DNA of 57,614 nucleotides from Lachnospiraceae bacterium (GCA_030537145.1 JAUNON010000013.1:1-57614); one strand, 5' to 3'; shown: positions 42,778-52,325, numbered from the stretch's first letter. The notes: generated by a model not told the origin, from the letters alone. Translations and numbers: made by a program.

Positions 42778-44595
42778 ATGGATTTTGGCAAGCTGCATAC
42801 CTTTCACCGGAAGAAAACGGTCATCATATTTCTGGCTTGTATTGCTGCTCTGGCTGTATTGATTGGGCGGCTGGGCTATCTGATGCTGGGGAAGGCAGAA
42901 TATTACGGGAAAAAGGCGGAGGATCTGCACGAGAGGGAGCGGCCCATCAAGGCGGCCCGGGGACGGATTTTAGATGCCAACGGAACCGTTCTGGCAGATA
43001 ACCGAACGGTCTGTACGATTTCTGTGGTGCACAGCCAGATTACGGATACGGAGGAAGTGATTCGGGTGCTGTGCCGGGAATTGGGCCTGACGGAAGAGAC
43101 CGTGCGGAAAAAGGTGGAGAAGGTAAGCTCCATGGAGCGAATCCGCTCCAATGTGGATAAGGAAACGGGAGACCGCATCCGCAGCTATGGCCTGGCGGGG
43201 GTGAAGGTGGATGAAGATTATAAACGGTATTATCCCTTTGGAAGCCTGGCCTCCAAGGTATTGGGCTTTACGGGCAGCGACAATCAGGGCATTATTGGTC
43301 TGGAGGTACAGTATGAGGAAGTTCTGCAGGGCACGGAGGGAAAGATCCTGACGCTGACGGATGCCAGGGGGATCGAGCTTCCGGAGGCAGGAGAGAGCAG
43401 GCTGGAGCCGGAGGCGGGGAACGATCTGCAGATCAGCCTGGATTATAACATTCAGAAGTATATTGAGCAGGAAGCGCTGCGGGTGATGGAGCAGAAGCAG
43501 GCAGACAGTGTTTCCATTATTGTGATGAATCCCCAAAACGGAGAGATTTACGGAATGACGAATGTCCCGGAGTTTGATCTGAATGATCCCTTCACTTTGA
43601 CAGAGGCGGCGGAAGAGGAAGTAAAACAAACGGAGACGGAGGAGGAGACAGAGGGAGAAACGGCGCAGACGGAGACGAAGAGCCAGGAACAGATCACCCA
43701 GGAAAAGCTGAATCAGATGTGGCGGAACGGCTGTATCAATGACACGTATGAGCCAGGCTCCACCTTTAAGATCATTACGGCCTCTGCAGGGCTGGAGGCG
43801 GGCGTGGTGTCGCTGGAGGATTCCTTTCACTGTCCGGGCTATAAAATCGTGGAGGACCGGAGGATCCGCTGCCATAAGACTGCGGGACATGGAGCGGAGA
43901 CCTTTGTTCAGGCGGTGCAGAATTCCTGCAATCCGGTGTTCATCGAGGTTGGGCTTCGGCTGGGGGTGGACCGCTTCTTTCAATATATCCGGCAGTTTGG
44001 GCTGCTGGAAAAGACCGGCATTGATCTGCCGGGAGAGGCGGCCACCATTATGCACAAGCAGGAGAACGTGGGGCAGGTGGAGCTGGCCACCATGTCCTTT
44101 GGCCAGTCCTTCCAGATCACTCCGATCCAACTGGCGGCTACCGTCAGCTCTCTTGTAAACGGAGGACGGCGGATTATCCCCCACTTTGGAGTGTCGGTAA
44201 AGGACAGCAGCGGAGTACTGCGGCAGGTATTTGAGTATCCGGAGGGAGAGCAGATTGTGTCAGAAAAAACCTCTGAGACGATGCAGTATCTGCTGGAGCA
44301 TGTGGTGGCGGACGGCTCCGGAAACCGGGCCTATTTGGAGGGATATCACGTGGGAGGGAAAACGGCCACCTCCGAAACGCTTCCCAGAAGTGCAAATATT
44401 TACATTTCTTCTTTTGTAGGCTTCGCCCCGGCAGACGATCCCCAGGTGCTGGCGCTTTGCATTATCAATCATCCTCAGGGGGTGTATTATGGCGGTACGA
44501 TTGCGGCGCCGGTGATTCAGAGAGTGTTTGCCAATATTCTTCCGTATCTGGGAATAGAAGCGGATTTGACTGAACTTGAAACAGAAAAGGATTGA
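42778..44595 (+). CDS. Second class B penicillin-binding protein (SpoVD/FtsI type)
   Basis: A 605-aa transpeptidase: basic N-terminus, one transmembrane segment (VIIFLACIAALAVLIGRLGYL), a dimerisation domain (IKAARGRILDANGTVLADN), then SxxK in PGSTFKI and SxN in VQNSCNP. The third motif reads GGKTATSE, with Ala in place of the glycine of KTG. An acidic, Glu/Thr-rich insert (about residues 280-310, EEEVKQTETEEETEGE region) precedes the active-site serine. It ends ELETEKD, without a PASTA domain. ATG 42778 lacks a strong ribosome site (GGGGATGG only). Gene order favours FtsI or SpoVD. Confidence 0.9.
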   Translation: MDFGKLHTFHRKKTVIIFLACIAALAVLIGRLGYLMLGKAEYYGKKAEDLHERERPIKAARGRILDANGTVLADNRTVCTISVVHSQITDTEEVIRVLCRELGLTEETVRKKVEKVSSMERIRSNVDKETGDRIRSYGLAGVKVDEDYKRYYPFGSLASKVLGFTGSDNQGIIGLEVQYEEVLQGTEGKILTLTDARGIELPEAGESRLEPEAGNDLQISLDYNIQKYIEQEALRVMEQKQADSVSIIVMNPQNGEIYGMTNVPEFDLNDPFTLTEAAEEEVKQTETEEETEGETAQTETKSQEQITQEKLNQMWRNGCINDTYEPGSTFKIITASAGLEAGVVSLEDSFHCPGYKIVEDRRIRCHKTAGHGAETFVQAVQNSCNPVFIEVGLRLGVDRFFQYIRQFGLLEKTGIDLPGEAATIMHKQENVGQVELATMSFGQSFQITPIQLAATVSSLVNGGRRIIPHFGVSVKDSSGVLRQVFEYPEGEQIVSEKTSETMQYLLEHVVADGSGNRAYLEGYHVGGKTATSETLPRSANIYISSFVGFAPADDPQVLALCIINHPQGVYYGGTIAAPVIQRVFANILPYLGIEADLTELETEKD

Positions 44596-44684
44596 AGAAT
44601 GCGGGAAAAAGAATTATACTAAACCGTAGTATGAGAAAGAACCGGTGACGGGAAAAAAACAAAATGAGAACGAAGAGGTGCGTT

Positions 44685-45659
44685 ATGTTAATTAAAGCAG
44701 ATATTTTAATCCCATTGTTTGTGGCCTTTGGCATCAGTGTGGCATTGAGTCCGTTTGTGATCCCTTTTCTTCAGAAGCTGAAGGTGGGCCAGACGGAGCG
44801 TGTGGAGGGCGTAAAATCCCATTTGAAGAAAGCGGGCACTCCCACCATGGGCGGTCTGATTATCCTGATTAGTATTCTTGTGACCTCTCTTTTTTATATC
44901 GGAAAGTATCCGAATATCGTTCCGGTACTTTTCCTGACGCTGGGCTTTGGCATAATCGGCTTTCTGGATGATTATCTGAAGGTGGTGCTGCGCAGGTCGG
45001 ACGGACTGATGCCGAAGCAGAAGATGCTGGGGCAGTTGATCGTTACCACGATTTTTGTGGTTTATATCTGGGTAAAGGATCCTTCCTGTCTGGATCTTCT
45101 GATTCCGTTTACCGGAGGCTATGTCCTGTCCGGCCAGGCAGTGCGGCTGGTTGCCACGCCGCTGGCATATTTTGTGGTGATCGGAACGGTCAACGGAGTG
45201 AATTTTACAGACGGGCTGGACGGCCTGGCCACCGGAGTGACCTCCATGGTGGCAGTGTTCTTTACGGTGGCCTCCATGGTGCTGGGAGGCGGAATTGAAC
45301 CGATGACGGCGGCGGTGCTGGGGGCATTGCTGGGCTTTCTGCTGTTTAATGTGCATCCGGCCAAGGTATTTATGGGGGATACCGGTTCCCTGGCTCTGGG
45401 CGGTTTTGTGGCCGGGGCGGCTTACATGCTGAAGATGCCGGTGTTTATTCTGATCGTGGGATTGATTTATCTGGTGGAGGTGCTTTCCGTCATGATCCAG
45501 GTGACGTATTTCAAGAAAACCGGAGGAAAGCGGTTCTTTAAAATGGCGCCGATCCATCATCATTTTGAGCTGTGCGGATGGTCTGAAACCCGGATCGTTA
45601 CAGTATTTACGGTAATTACGGCATTTCTGTGCCTGATTGCCATGGTAGGGATTCAGTAA
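44685..45659 (+). CDS. mraY: Phospho-N-acetylmuramoyl-pentapeptide-transferase
   Basis: A 324-aa membrane enzyme that transfers phospho-MurNAc-pentapeptide to undecaprenyl phosphate, making lipid I. It has about ten hydrophobic segments with the conserved KKAGTPTMGGL, FLDDYLKVVLRR, VNFTDGLDGLATG, VFMGDTGSLALGG and APIHHHFELCGW (the HHH motif). ATG 44685 follows GAAGAGGTG; the frame is open upstream to 44664. The next gene is murD. Confidence 0.97.
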   Translation: MLIKADILIPLFVAFGISVALSPFVIPFLQKLKVGQTERVEGVKSHLKKAGTPTMGGLIILISILVTSLFYIGKYPNIVPVLFLTLGFGIIGFLDDYLKVVLRRSDGLMPKQKMLGQLIVTTIFVVYIWVKDPSCLDLLIPFTGGYVLSGQAVRLVATPLAYFVVIGTVNGVNFTDGLDGLATGVTSMVAVFFTVASMVLGGGIEPMTAAVLGALLGFLLFNVHPAKVFMGDTGSLALGGFVAGAAYMLKMPVFILIVGLIYLVEVLSVMIQVTYFKKTGGKRFFKMAPIHHHFELCGWSETRIVTVFTVITAFLCLIAMVGIQ

Positions 45660-45688
45660 TGCGCAGAGGATAGGAGGAAGAGAGCGTC

Positions 45689-47044
45689 ATGGAATGGCAA
45701 GAGAAACGGGTGCTGGTGTTCGGAACCGGCGTCAGCGGAATCGGAGCGGCGGACCTGCTGGAAAAGGTGGGGGCGGTGCCGGTATTATATGACGGAAACA
45801 AGGCATTAACAGAGGAAGCGGTGCGGGAAAAGCTGCCTTTGGGCAGCCGGGCCCGGATCGTGATCGGAGAGATGACAGATCAGGTCCTGGAAGGAATCGA
45901 TCTGGCGGTTTTAAGCCCCGGCGTTCCTACGGATCTGCCGGAGGTAAATCAGATTCGGGAAGCCGGGATTCCCATCTGGGGCGAGATTGAGCTGGCTTAC
46001 CGGAATAGCAAAGGAGATGTGCTGGCAATTACAGGCACCAACGGAAAGACCACTACGACTACGCTGGTGGGAGAGATTATGAAGTACCACCAGGAGCAGG
46101 TATTTGTGGTTGGAAATATTGGAACCCCCTATACGGATGCGGCGCTGCAGACTACGGAAGCCTCTGTGGCGGTGGCGGAGATCAGCAGCTTCCAACTGGA
46201 GACCATCGACCGGTTTCATCCGAAGGTAAGCGCCATCACGAATATTACTCCGGATCATCTGAACCGGCATCATACGATGGAGGAATATATCCGGGTGAAG
46301 GAAAGCATCACGAAAAATCAGACGCCGGAGGATACCTGTGTCCTGAATTATGAGGATGAGGAGCTGCGCAGATTTGGAGAGAATCTTGTGCCGAAGGTAA
46401 TCTTCATTAGTTCCCGCAGAAAGCTGGAAAAGGGTCTTTATCTGAATGGATCGGTCATAGAATATAAGGACGGAGCTTCCGTAACGGAAATCTGTTCCGT
46501 AAAGGAGCTGAAGCTGCCGGGGCTGCACAATTATGAAAATGTGATGACGGCAGTGGGTATGACGATGGCTTACGGCGTGCCGCTGGAGGAGATCCGGCAT
46601 GTGCTGCGGCGCTTTACTGCCGTAGAACACAGGATCGAATATGTGGCGGAAAAAGGCGGCGTTGTTTATTACAATGATTCCAAGGGAACAAATCCGGATG
46701 CCGCCATCAAGGGCATCCAGGCGATGGACCGTCCCACGGTGCTGATCGGCGGAGGCTATGATAAGGATTCCTCTTACGAGGAGTGGATCCGGGCCTTTGA
46801 CGGAAAGGTGAAATATCTTGTACTGGTGGGCCAGACAAAGGAGAAGATCGCTGCTGCGGCCAGACGCTGCGGCTTTCAGGATATTCTGATGGCGGACACC
46901 TTTCAGGAAGCGTTTGAGCTGTGTGTGAGCCATGCCGAACCGGGCGATGCGGTTTTGCTGTCCCCGGCCTGTGCAAGCTGGGGCATGTTCCCCAATTATG
47001 AGGTGCGGGGAAAGGTATTTAAGGAGCTGGTACATCAGCTGTAG
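45689..47044 (+). CDS. murD: UDP-N-acetylmuramoylalanine-D-glutamate ligase
   Basis: A 451-aa ATP-dependent ligase that adds D-glutamate to UDP-MurNAc-alanine. It has an N-terminal Rossmann domain (VLVFGTGVSGIGAADLL), the ATP loop ITGTNGKTTTTTLVG (about 112-126), AEISSFQLETID, ITPDHLNRH, the YYNDSKGTNPDA loop and a C-terminal SPACASWGMF. TAGGAGGAAG precedes ATG 45689. It is standard in position after mraY. Confidence 0.97.
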   Translation: MEWQEKRVLVFGTGVSGIGAADLLEKVGAVPVLYDGNKALTEEAVREKLPLGSRARIVIGEMTDQVLEGIDLAVLSPGVPTDLPEVNQIREAGIPIWGEIELAYRNSKGDVLAITGTNGKTTTTTLVGEIMKYHQEQVFVVGNIGTPYTDAALQTTEASVAVAEISSFQLETIDRFHPKVSAITNITPDHLNRHHTMEEYIRVKESITKNQTPEDTCVLNYEDEELRRFGENLVPKVIFISSRRKLEKGLYLNGSVIEYKDGASVTEICSVKELKLPGLHNYENVMTAVGMTMAYGVPLEEIRHVLRRFTAVEHRIEYVAEKGGVVYYNDSKGTNPDAAIKGIQAMDRPTVLIGGGYDKDSSYEEWIRAFDGKVKYLVLVGQTKEKIAAAARRCGFQDILMADTFQEAFELCVSHAEPGDAVLLSPACASWGMFPNYEVRGKVFKELVHQL

Positions 47045-47206
47045 ATTCTTCTCGGGCTGATTCGTTTCAGATGAGAGAGTTACCAGCCGCAGAGGGGGCC
47101 GGCCGCAGCGGCAAAGCGCCTTCTAAGGAAGGAGTATCCGGGAAACAGCGTATGCGGTACATTTTAGAGAAGCACGAGATTGGAAAGTTGGAAGGAGATC
47201 TGCGGC

Positions 47207-48301
47207 TTGAACAAAAAAATGGGAAAGCCCGATTACAGCCTTTTGGCAGCCGTGCTGTTTCTGACAGTATTCGGCCTGATAACTCTTTACAGTACCAGCG
47301 CATACAACGGGCAGGTGAGATTCCATGATTCTGCCTATTATTTCAAAAAACAATTGTTTGCCACGGCTCTGGGCCTGGGAGCCATGTATTTTGTGGCCAG
47401 TCTGGATTATCACCGTCTGCTGCGGCTGGCGGTACCGGCGTATCTGGTTTCCCTGGGACTGTCCGGGGCGGTTTTGCTGGTAGGAGATTCCTACAACGGC
47501 TCTAAACGGTGGTTATCTCTGGGGCCGCTTTCCTTTCAGCCGGCAGAATATGCGAAGCTGGCAGTAATTTTGCTTCTGGCGGCGCTGGTGAGCACCCGGA
47601 AGAAAAACCAGGGAGCAGGAATGATTTTTACGGTTATGCTGTCGGTGCTTCCGATCGTAGGCCTGGTGGGCACCAATAACCTGAGCACGGCGATTATCAT
47701 TCTGGGAATTGCGGTAATTATGATTTTTATTTCCAATCCCCGGTATCTGCCGTTTGTATGGATCGCTCTGGCAGGAATCGGATTGATCGCCGTCTTTCTG
47801 GGAATGGAGCAGTACCGGTTGGAGCGGCTGGCAGTGTGGCGGGATCCGGAAAGCTTCGACAAAGGGTTTCAGACCATTCAGGGGCTGTATGCCATCGGCT
47901 CCGGCGGTGTTTTTGGAAAAGGGCTGGGCAACAGCCTGCAGAAGCTGGGATTTGTGCCGGAGGCTCAGAATGACATGATCTTTTCCGTAATTTGTGAGGA
48001 ATTCGGCCTGGCCGGCGCAATCCTGCTGATCCTGGTATTTGCCTTTCTGCTGTGGCGTTTTATGGTCATTGCCACGAAAGCGGCGGATCTGTTTGGGTCG
48101 CTGCTGGCTGCGGGCATTATGGGGCATATTGCGATACAGGTTATTTTGAATATTGCCGTAGTGACGAATACCATCCCGAACACGGGCATTACCCTGCCCT
48201 TTATCAGCTACGGCGGAACCTCTGTACTGTTTCTTTTGTCTGAAATGGGGCTGGCGCTGGCGGTCAGCCGGTGGCAAAAGGAGAATTTCTGCATATCATA
48301 G
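47207..48301 (+). CDS. ftsW: SEDS-family glycosyltransferase FtsW/SpoVE type
   Basis: A 364-aa membrane peptidoglycan polymerase with about ten segments. Typical stretches are LFLTVFGLITLYSTSAYNG, SYNGSKRWLSLGPLSFQPAEYAKLA and IPNTGITLPFISYGGTS near the end. TTG 47207 (AAGGAG 9-10 nt upstream) is the chosen start; ATG 47219 is an alternative. It would work with one of the two class B PBPs. The gene that commonly follows, murG, is absent and a murA homologue takes its place. Confidence 0.9.
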   Translation: MNKKMGKPDYSLLAAVLFLTVFGLITLYSTSAYNGQVRFHDSAYYFKKQLFATALGLGAMYFVASLDYHRLLRLAVPAYLVSLGLSGAVLLVGDSYNGSKRWLSLGPLSFQPAEYAKLAVILLLAALVSTRKKNQGAGMIFTVMLSVLPIVGLVGTNNLSTAIIILGIAVIMIFISNPRYLPFVWIALAGIGLIAVFLGMEQYRLERLAVWRDPESFDKGFQTIQGLYAIGSGGVFGKGLGNSLQKLGFVPEAQNDMIFSVICEEFGLAGAILLILVFAFLLWRFMVIATKAADLFGSLLAAGIMGHIAIQVILNIAVVTNTIPNTGITLPFISYGGTSVLFLLSEMGLALAVSRWQKENFCIS

Positions 48302-48306
48302 GATAT

Positions 48307-49665
48307 ATGGCAGAAAAACAGGCCGGAGGGATGGACTTGGAATGTATAGAAATTCGGGGAGGAAAACCACTTTATGGTACAGTGAAACTACAGGGCTCAA
48401 AAAATGCAGTGCTTCCCATGCTGGCAGGCTGCATTCTGCATCCGGGCGTCAGCCGGCTGGAGCATTGTCCCCGCATTCGGGATGTGCAGGACTCCATCCG
48501 TCTTTTGGAGGCGCTGGGCTGCAGAGTATGGTGGGAAGGAAGCTGCCTGGCAGTAGATGCCTCCCGGATTTGCACCTGGAAGATTCCGGAGGAGATCGGA
48601 GCCAGGATGCGCTCTTCGATTCTGTTTCTTGGGGCGTTGCTGGGAAGGCTGGGAAAGGCGTGTCTGCCCTATCCCGGCGGCTGTGTGCTGGGCGCAAGGC
48701 CCATCGATCTGCATCTGGAAGGCTTACGGAAGCTGGGAGCCCGAATTGAAGAATCCGCTTCCTGCATCCGGGCAGAAGGAGAGCGGCTGAGGGGGACAGA
48801 GATTTCTCTTCGTTTTCCCAGTGTGGGGGCTACCGAAAACATCCTTCTGGCGGCGGTTTTAGCAGACGGAGAGACGGTGATCCGAAATGCGGCCAGAGAG
48901 CCGGAAATCGGGGAATTGTGCCGTTTCCTTCAGGAAAAGGGTGCGGATATCCGGATACTTCCGGAGGGGGAAATCATCATCCGTGGGAGCGCAAGGCTGC
49001 AGGATTCCAGGCATGAGCTGGCTGCAGACCGAATTGTGGCAGGAACGTATCTGCTGGCGGGAGCAGTCACCGGAGGGCGTGTTACCGTAGAACGGATGCC
49101 CTTTTCCCATATGGAGGCAGTATGTGAAGTTCTAAAGGAAACCGGGATAAAATTAGAAAAAAACGGTGCGAGCCTGACGGCAGACGGTTCCGGCGGATAC
49201 TGCGGGATAGAGCTTTTGGAGACTGCGCCCTATCCTGGGTTTCCCACAGATCTCCAGTCGCCTATGATGACGCTTTTGTCCACGGCAAGGGGCACCAGCA
49301 GGATTCGGGAGAATATTTTTGAGTCCCGGTTTAAAATTGCCAGGCAGCTTCAGCGCATGGGAGCCGATATTACACTGACAGGAAGGGAAGCTATCATATG
49401 CGGAATTCCGAAGCTGCGGGGAGCGGAGGTGGAAGCCTTTGAACTGCGGGGAGCGGCGGCGCTGGTGCTGGCGGGACTGCAGGCCGGGGGCGTGACCAAA
49501 ATCAGCGGATACCGGTATATTTACCGGGGGTATGAGCAGATTTTCGAGAGCTTAAAGGAGCTGGGGGCCGATATCCGGCAGGAGCCGGTTTCGCAGCGGC
49601 GGGCAGCGTTTGTAAAAGGACTGCCGGAGCAGGCGGGAACGCAAAGCGTGACTGCAAAAGGATAA
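48307..49665 (+). CDS. murA: UDP-N-acetylglucosamine 1-carboxyvinyltransferase
   Basis: A 452-aa EPT-fold enzyme for the first committed step of peptidoglycan synthesis (enolpyruvyl transfer to UDP-GlcNAc). Motifs are LYGTVKLQGSKNAVLPMLAG at the N-terminus, the catalytic loop PGGCVLGARPIDLH with Cys126 (the fosfomycin target cysteine), and SVGATENILLAAVLADG. ATG 48307 has a weak site (ATAGGA); GTG 48271, inside ftsW, and ATG 48331 are alternatives. It occupies the slot between ftsW and ftsQ where murG is usual. A second MurA elsewhere is likely, as in many Firmicutes. Confidence 0.93.
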   Translation: MAEKQAGGMDLECIEIRGGKPLYGTVKLQGSKNAVLPMLAGCILHPGVSRLEHCPRIRDVQDSIRLLEALGCRVWWEGSCLAVDASRICTWKIPEEIGARMRSSILFLGALLGRLGKACLPYPGGCVLGARPIDLHLEGLRKLGARIEESASCIRAEGERLRGTEISLRFPSVGATENILLAAVLADGETVIRNAAREPEIGELCRFLQEKGADIRILPEGEIIIRGSARLQDSRHELAADRIVAGTYLLAGAVTGGRVTVERMPFSHMEAVCEVLKETGIKLEKNGASLTADGSGGYCGIELLETAPYPGFPTDLQSPMMTLLSTARGTSRIRENIFESRFKIARQLQRMGADITLTGREAIICGIPKLRGAEVEAFELRGAAALVLAGLQAGGVTKISGYRYIYRGYEQIFESLKELGADIRQEPVSQRRAAFVKGLPEQAGTQSVTAKG

Positions 49666-49703
49666 AGTGAAATGCAGAAGATCAGGATACAGGAGACAAA
49701 GGA

Positions 49704-50795
49704 ATGACAAGGAAAAGAAGAAGGCGCCGGGTATTCCGGATAAGGATGATTGTGGGGCTGCTGCTGTTTTTGGCGGCAGCGGCAGCGGTTTTGCTGGGAT
49801 TTTTCCGCATCCGAACCGTAGAGATTTCCGGCTGTAACCGGCATTCGGCGGAGGAAATAAAGGAAGATCTGATTTATGATTTCTGGACGGAGAATACACT
49901 CTATTTTGCATGGAAATATAAGCATGCCTCTTCCGATGCCCGTGCACCTTATCTGGACAGTATTCAGGCAAAATTTGTCTCGCCGGGACAGGTGCGTATT
50001 ACAGTAAAGGAAAAAGTGCTGATCGGATATATCCAATATGCAGGAACCAACGTGTATTTCGATTCCAACGGCATGGTAATGGAAATGTCGGATCAGGTTT
50101 ATGGGGAACTTCCGCTGATCAGCGGGGTTGCTATGGAGGAACCGGTGCTTTACCAGAAGCTTCCGGTGCAAAATACGGCGCAGCTTCGCACTATGCTGAG
50201 TATCAGCCAGCTTCTGTTGGAGGCAGGCCTGATTCCGGATAACATTTCTTTTGATGAGAATCTGAATATTACTCTGTCGATGGGAAGCGTGGAAGTGAGA
50301 ATCGGGCAGGATGAGTATCTGGAAGAAAAGGTGGCCAATCTGGCAACGATTTACCAGCAGGTGCAGGGAGAAGCCGGGACGCTGAACCTGGAGGCTTTTA
50401 CCGGAAAGAGTGAGACCATCCCCTTCCAGAAGAATAATGAGACAGAGCCGGCTTTCGAGACCGATGCGGAAGGAAATCCGGTGACTGCTGAGACCGATGC
50501 GGAGGGGAATCCGGTAACTTCCGGGACGGATGAAAACGGGAACCCGGCCGATGCGGAGGGAGAAGCGGAAGGCTCCGGGGATGACGGAACGGTATCCGGA
50601 GAGACCACAGGGCTTTCTGCCTTTATGGTGTTTGATGCTTATGGAACCCTGCGCTATGATGCCCATGTGGTAAACGGTCAGGTGGTGGATGCCAATGGAA
50701 CGCCGATTGACGGCTGCTATGTGAATGAGGATGGAAATGTGGTGGATGCCTATATGAATGTGATCGATCCTCAGACAGGAACACTGGCACAGTAG
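49704..50795 (+). CDS. ftsQ: Cell division protein FtsQ/DivIB with repeat-rich C-terminal extension
   Basis: A 363-aa protein. It has an Arg-rich N-terminus (MTRKRRRRRVFRIR), a transmembrane segment (MIVGLLLFLAAAAAVLLGFF), a POTRA domain (IRTVEISGCNRHSAEEI) and a beta domain (to about residue 240). Then comes an extension not usual in DivIB: three 11-residue repeats (TDAEGNPVT type), an acidic stretch, and a terminal module FDAYGTLRYDAHV, VVDANGTPIDGCYVNEDGNV, VDAYMNV, close to the tail of the PBP at 40208. AAAGGA precedes ATG 49704. Confidence 0.88.
   Translation: MTRKRRRRRVFRIRMIVGLLLFLAAAAAVLLGFFRIRTVEISGCNRHSAEEIKEDLIYDFWTENTLYFAWKYKHASSDARAPYLDSIQAKFVSPGQVRITVKEKVLIGYIQYAGTNVYFDSNGMVMEMSDQVYGELPLISGVAMEEPVLYQKLPVQNTAQLRTMLSISQLLLEAGLIPDNISFDENLNITLSMGSVEVRIGQDEYLEEKVANLATIYQQVQGEAGTLNLEAFTGKSETIPFQKNNETEPAFETDAEGNPVTAETDAEGNPVTSGTDENGNPADAEGEAEGSGDDGTVSGETTGLSAFMVFDAYGTLRYDAHVVNGQVVDANGTPIDGCYVNEDGNVVDAYMNVIDPQTGTLAQ
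50457..50555 (+). repeat. Three 33-nt tandem repeats within ftsQ
   Basis: Units 50457-50489, 50490-50522 and 50523-50555. The first two differ at few positions, the third is more diverged. They encode ETDAEGNPVTA-type units in the linker before the terminal module. Confidence 0.8.
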
Positions 50796-50872
50796 AAGAA
50801 AGCCGTGTCCGTGGTTGTGGATATTATATGACTGAAATGACTGGAAAAAGAAATATTTATGTAAAATTAGAC

Positions 50873-50901
50873 TTGATAAATTGAGGAAATACTTATATTA
50901 T
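50873..50901 (+). promoter_or_regulatory. Promoter of ftsZ
   Basis: TTGATA (50873-50878), a 17-nt spacer and TATTAT (50896-50901) in a very AT-rich stretch. About 120 nt of leader follow and contain the ATCTCATAGGAAA repeat motif. Confidence 0.55.
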
Positions 50902-51021
50902 ATAAAGTATATACGGTTTTTATCTCATAGGAAATACTTTCGCCCGGCGGAAAATCAGCTTATCGTTTCATCAGGGAAGGAAAGTGTGCCGGGGGGTACT
51001 GAAATATAAGGAGGAAACACA

Positions 51022-52200
51022 GTGTTAGAGATTATGTCAAATGAAACGGATTCCGCAGCGAAGATTATCGTCGTAGGCGTGGGCGGAGCCGGGAATAACG
51101 CAGTGAACCGGATGGTGGAGGATACCATCGGCGGCGTAGAATTCATCGGTGTAAATACAGATAAACAGGCGCTGACCCTTTGCAAAGCGCCCACTACCAT
51201 TCAGATCGGTGAAAAGGTAACGAAGGGGCTGGGCGCAGGCGCAAAGCCTGAGATCGGACAGCAGGCAGCGGAAGAAAGCGCAGAGGATATCCGTCAGGCA
51301 CTCCAGGGTGCGGATATGGTATTCGTTACCTGCGGCATGGGCGGCGGCACCGGCACCGGAGCGGCTCCCGTAGTGGCAGGCATCGCCAAGGAGATGGGCA
51401 TTCTGACGGTAGGCGTTGTGACCAAGCCTTTCCGTTTTGAGGCCAGAGTCCGCATGAATAATGCACTCAGCGGGATTGAACGCCTGAAAGAAAATGTCGA
51501 TACACTGATTGTTATTCCGAATGATAAATTACTGGAAATCGTAGACCGCAGAACCACGATGCCGGAAGCCCTGAAGAAGGCGGACGAGGTACTGCAGCAG
51601 GCGGTTCAGGGAATCACTGACCTGATCAATCTGCCGGCTCTGATCAATCTGGACTTTGCGGATGTCCAGACGGTTATGAGCAATAAGGGCATTGCCCATA
51701 TCGGTATCGGACAGGCCAAGGGGGACGACAAGGCTCTGGAGGCAGTGAAGCAGGCGGTTGCCAGCCCGCTGCTGGAGACCACCATCGAGGGTGCTTCCCA
51801 TGTGATCATCAATATTTCCGGAGATATTTCTCTTATGGATGCCAACGATGCGGCCAGCTATGTACAGGAGCTGGCTGGTGACAACGCAAATATTATCTTC
51901 GGCGCTATGTATGATGATACCTATGCAGATGAAGCCAGCATTACGGTAATCGCTACAGGCCTGGAGGATGCGAATAAAGAGGCGCAAAGGACCGGCGGCG
52001 TCCGCCGCAATCTGGTTCCTGATTACCGGTATCCGAAGCAGGAGAACCGTCCCAGCGGCGGCTATTCCTTCCAAAAGACTGTAAATCCTGCCCCCAGCAC
52101 ACCGAAGGCGCCGGCTTCCAATGCGGGCCGTCTGAGAATGCCGGAGAGCAAGGTAGTGGAGAAGGATATTCAGATTCCGGATTTTCTGAAGAGAAATTAA
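51022..52200 (+). CDS. ftsZ: Cell division GTPase FtsZ
   Basis: A 392-aa tubulin-like protein that forms the division ring. Motifs are [15 protein letters not shown], the tubulin signature [15 protein letters not shown] (about residues 106-120), [12 protein letters not shown] and IVIPNDKLL. The variable linker is followed by the C-terminal peptide [10 protein letters not shown] that docks SepF/FtsA-type partners. The start is GTG 51022, with AAGGAGG 7 nt upstream. No ftsA is adjacent, which is usual in Clostridia that rely on SepF. Confidence 0.98.
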   Translation: MLEIMSNETDSAAKIIVVGVGGAGNNAVNRMVEDTIGGVEFIGVNTDKQALTLCKAPTTIQIGEKVTKGLGAGAKPEIGQQAAEESAEDIRQALQGADMVFVTCGMGGGTGTGAAPVVAGIAKEMGILTVGVVTKPFRFEARVRMNNALSGIERLKENVDTLIVIPNDKLLEIVDRRTTMPEALKKADEVLQQAVQGITDLINLPALINLDFADVQTVMSNKGIAHIGIGQAKGDDKALEAVKQAVASPLLETTIEGASHVIINISGDISLMDANDAASYVQELAGDNANIIFGAMYDDTYADEASITVIATGLEDANKEAQRTGGVRRNLVPDYRYPKQENRPSGGYSFQKTVNPAPSTPKAPASNAGRLRMPESKVVEKDIQIPDFLKRN

Positions 52201-52285
52201 GAGACAGAAGCTTTCCGGGATATTGGTTTCCGGAAAAAAGCAGTCGCAGAGCAGAGAGCGAAGAGGATGCAGGGATAAAATGAGG

Positions 52286-52325
52286 CTGCCGCAAAATCGA
52301 GGACTGGATTTTGCGGCAGTCCTTT
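52286..52325 (+). terminator. Terminator after ftsZ
   Basis: CTGCCGCAAAATC (52286-52298) pairs with GATTTTGCGGCAG (52307-52319), then TCCTTTT. Its arm is the same as the end of palindromic element copy A. Confidence 0.78.

Noticed and set aside
42490..43001. Short frames (85 and 152 codons) across the second palindromic repeat
   Set aside because: They overlap the second PBP gene and repeat sequence with no ribosome site.
47071..47328. 85-codon frame before ftsW
   Set aside because: It overlaps the ftsW start in another frame and has no family resemblance.
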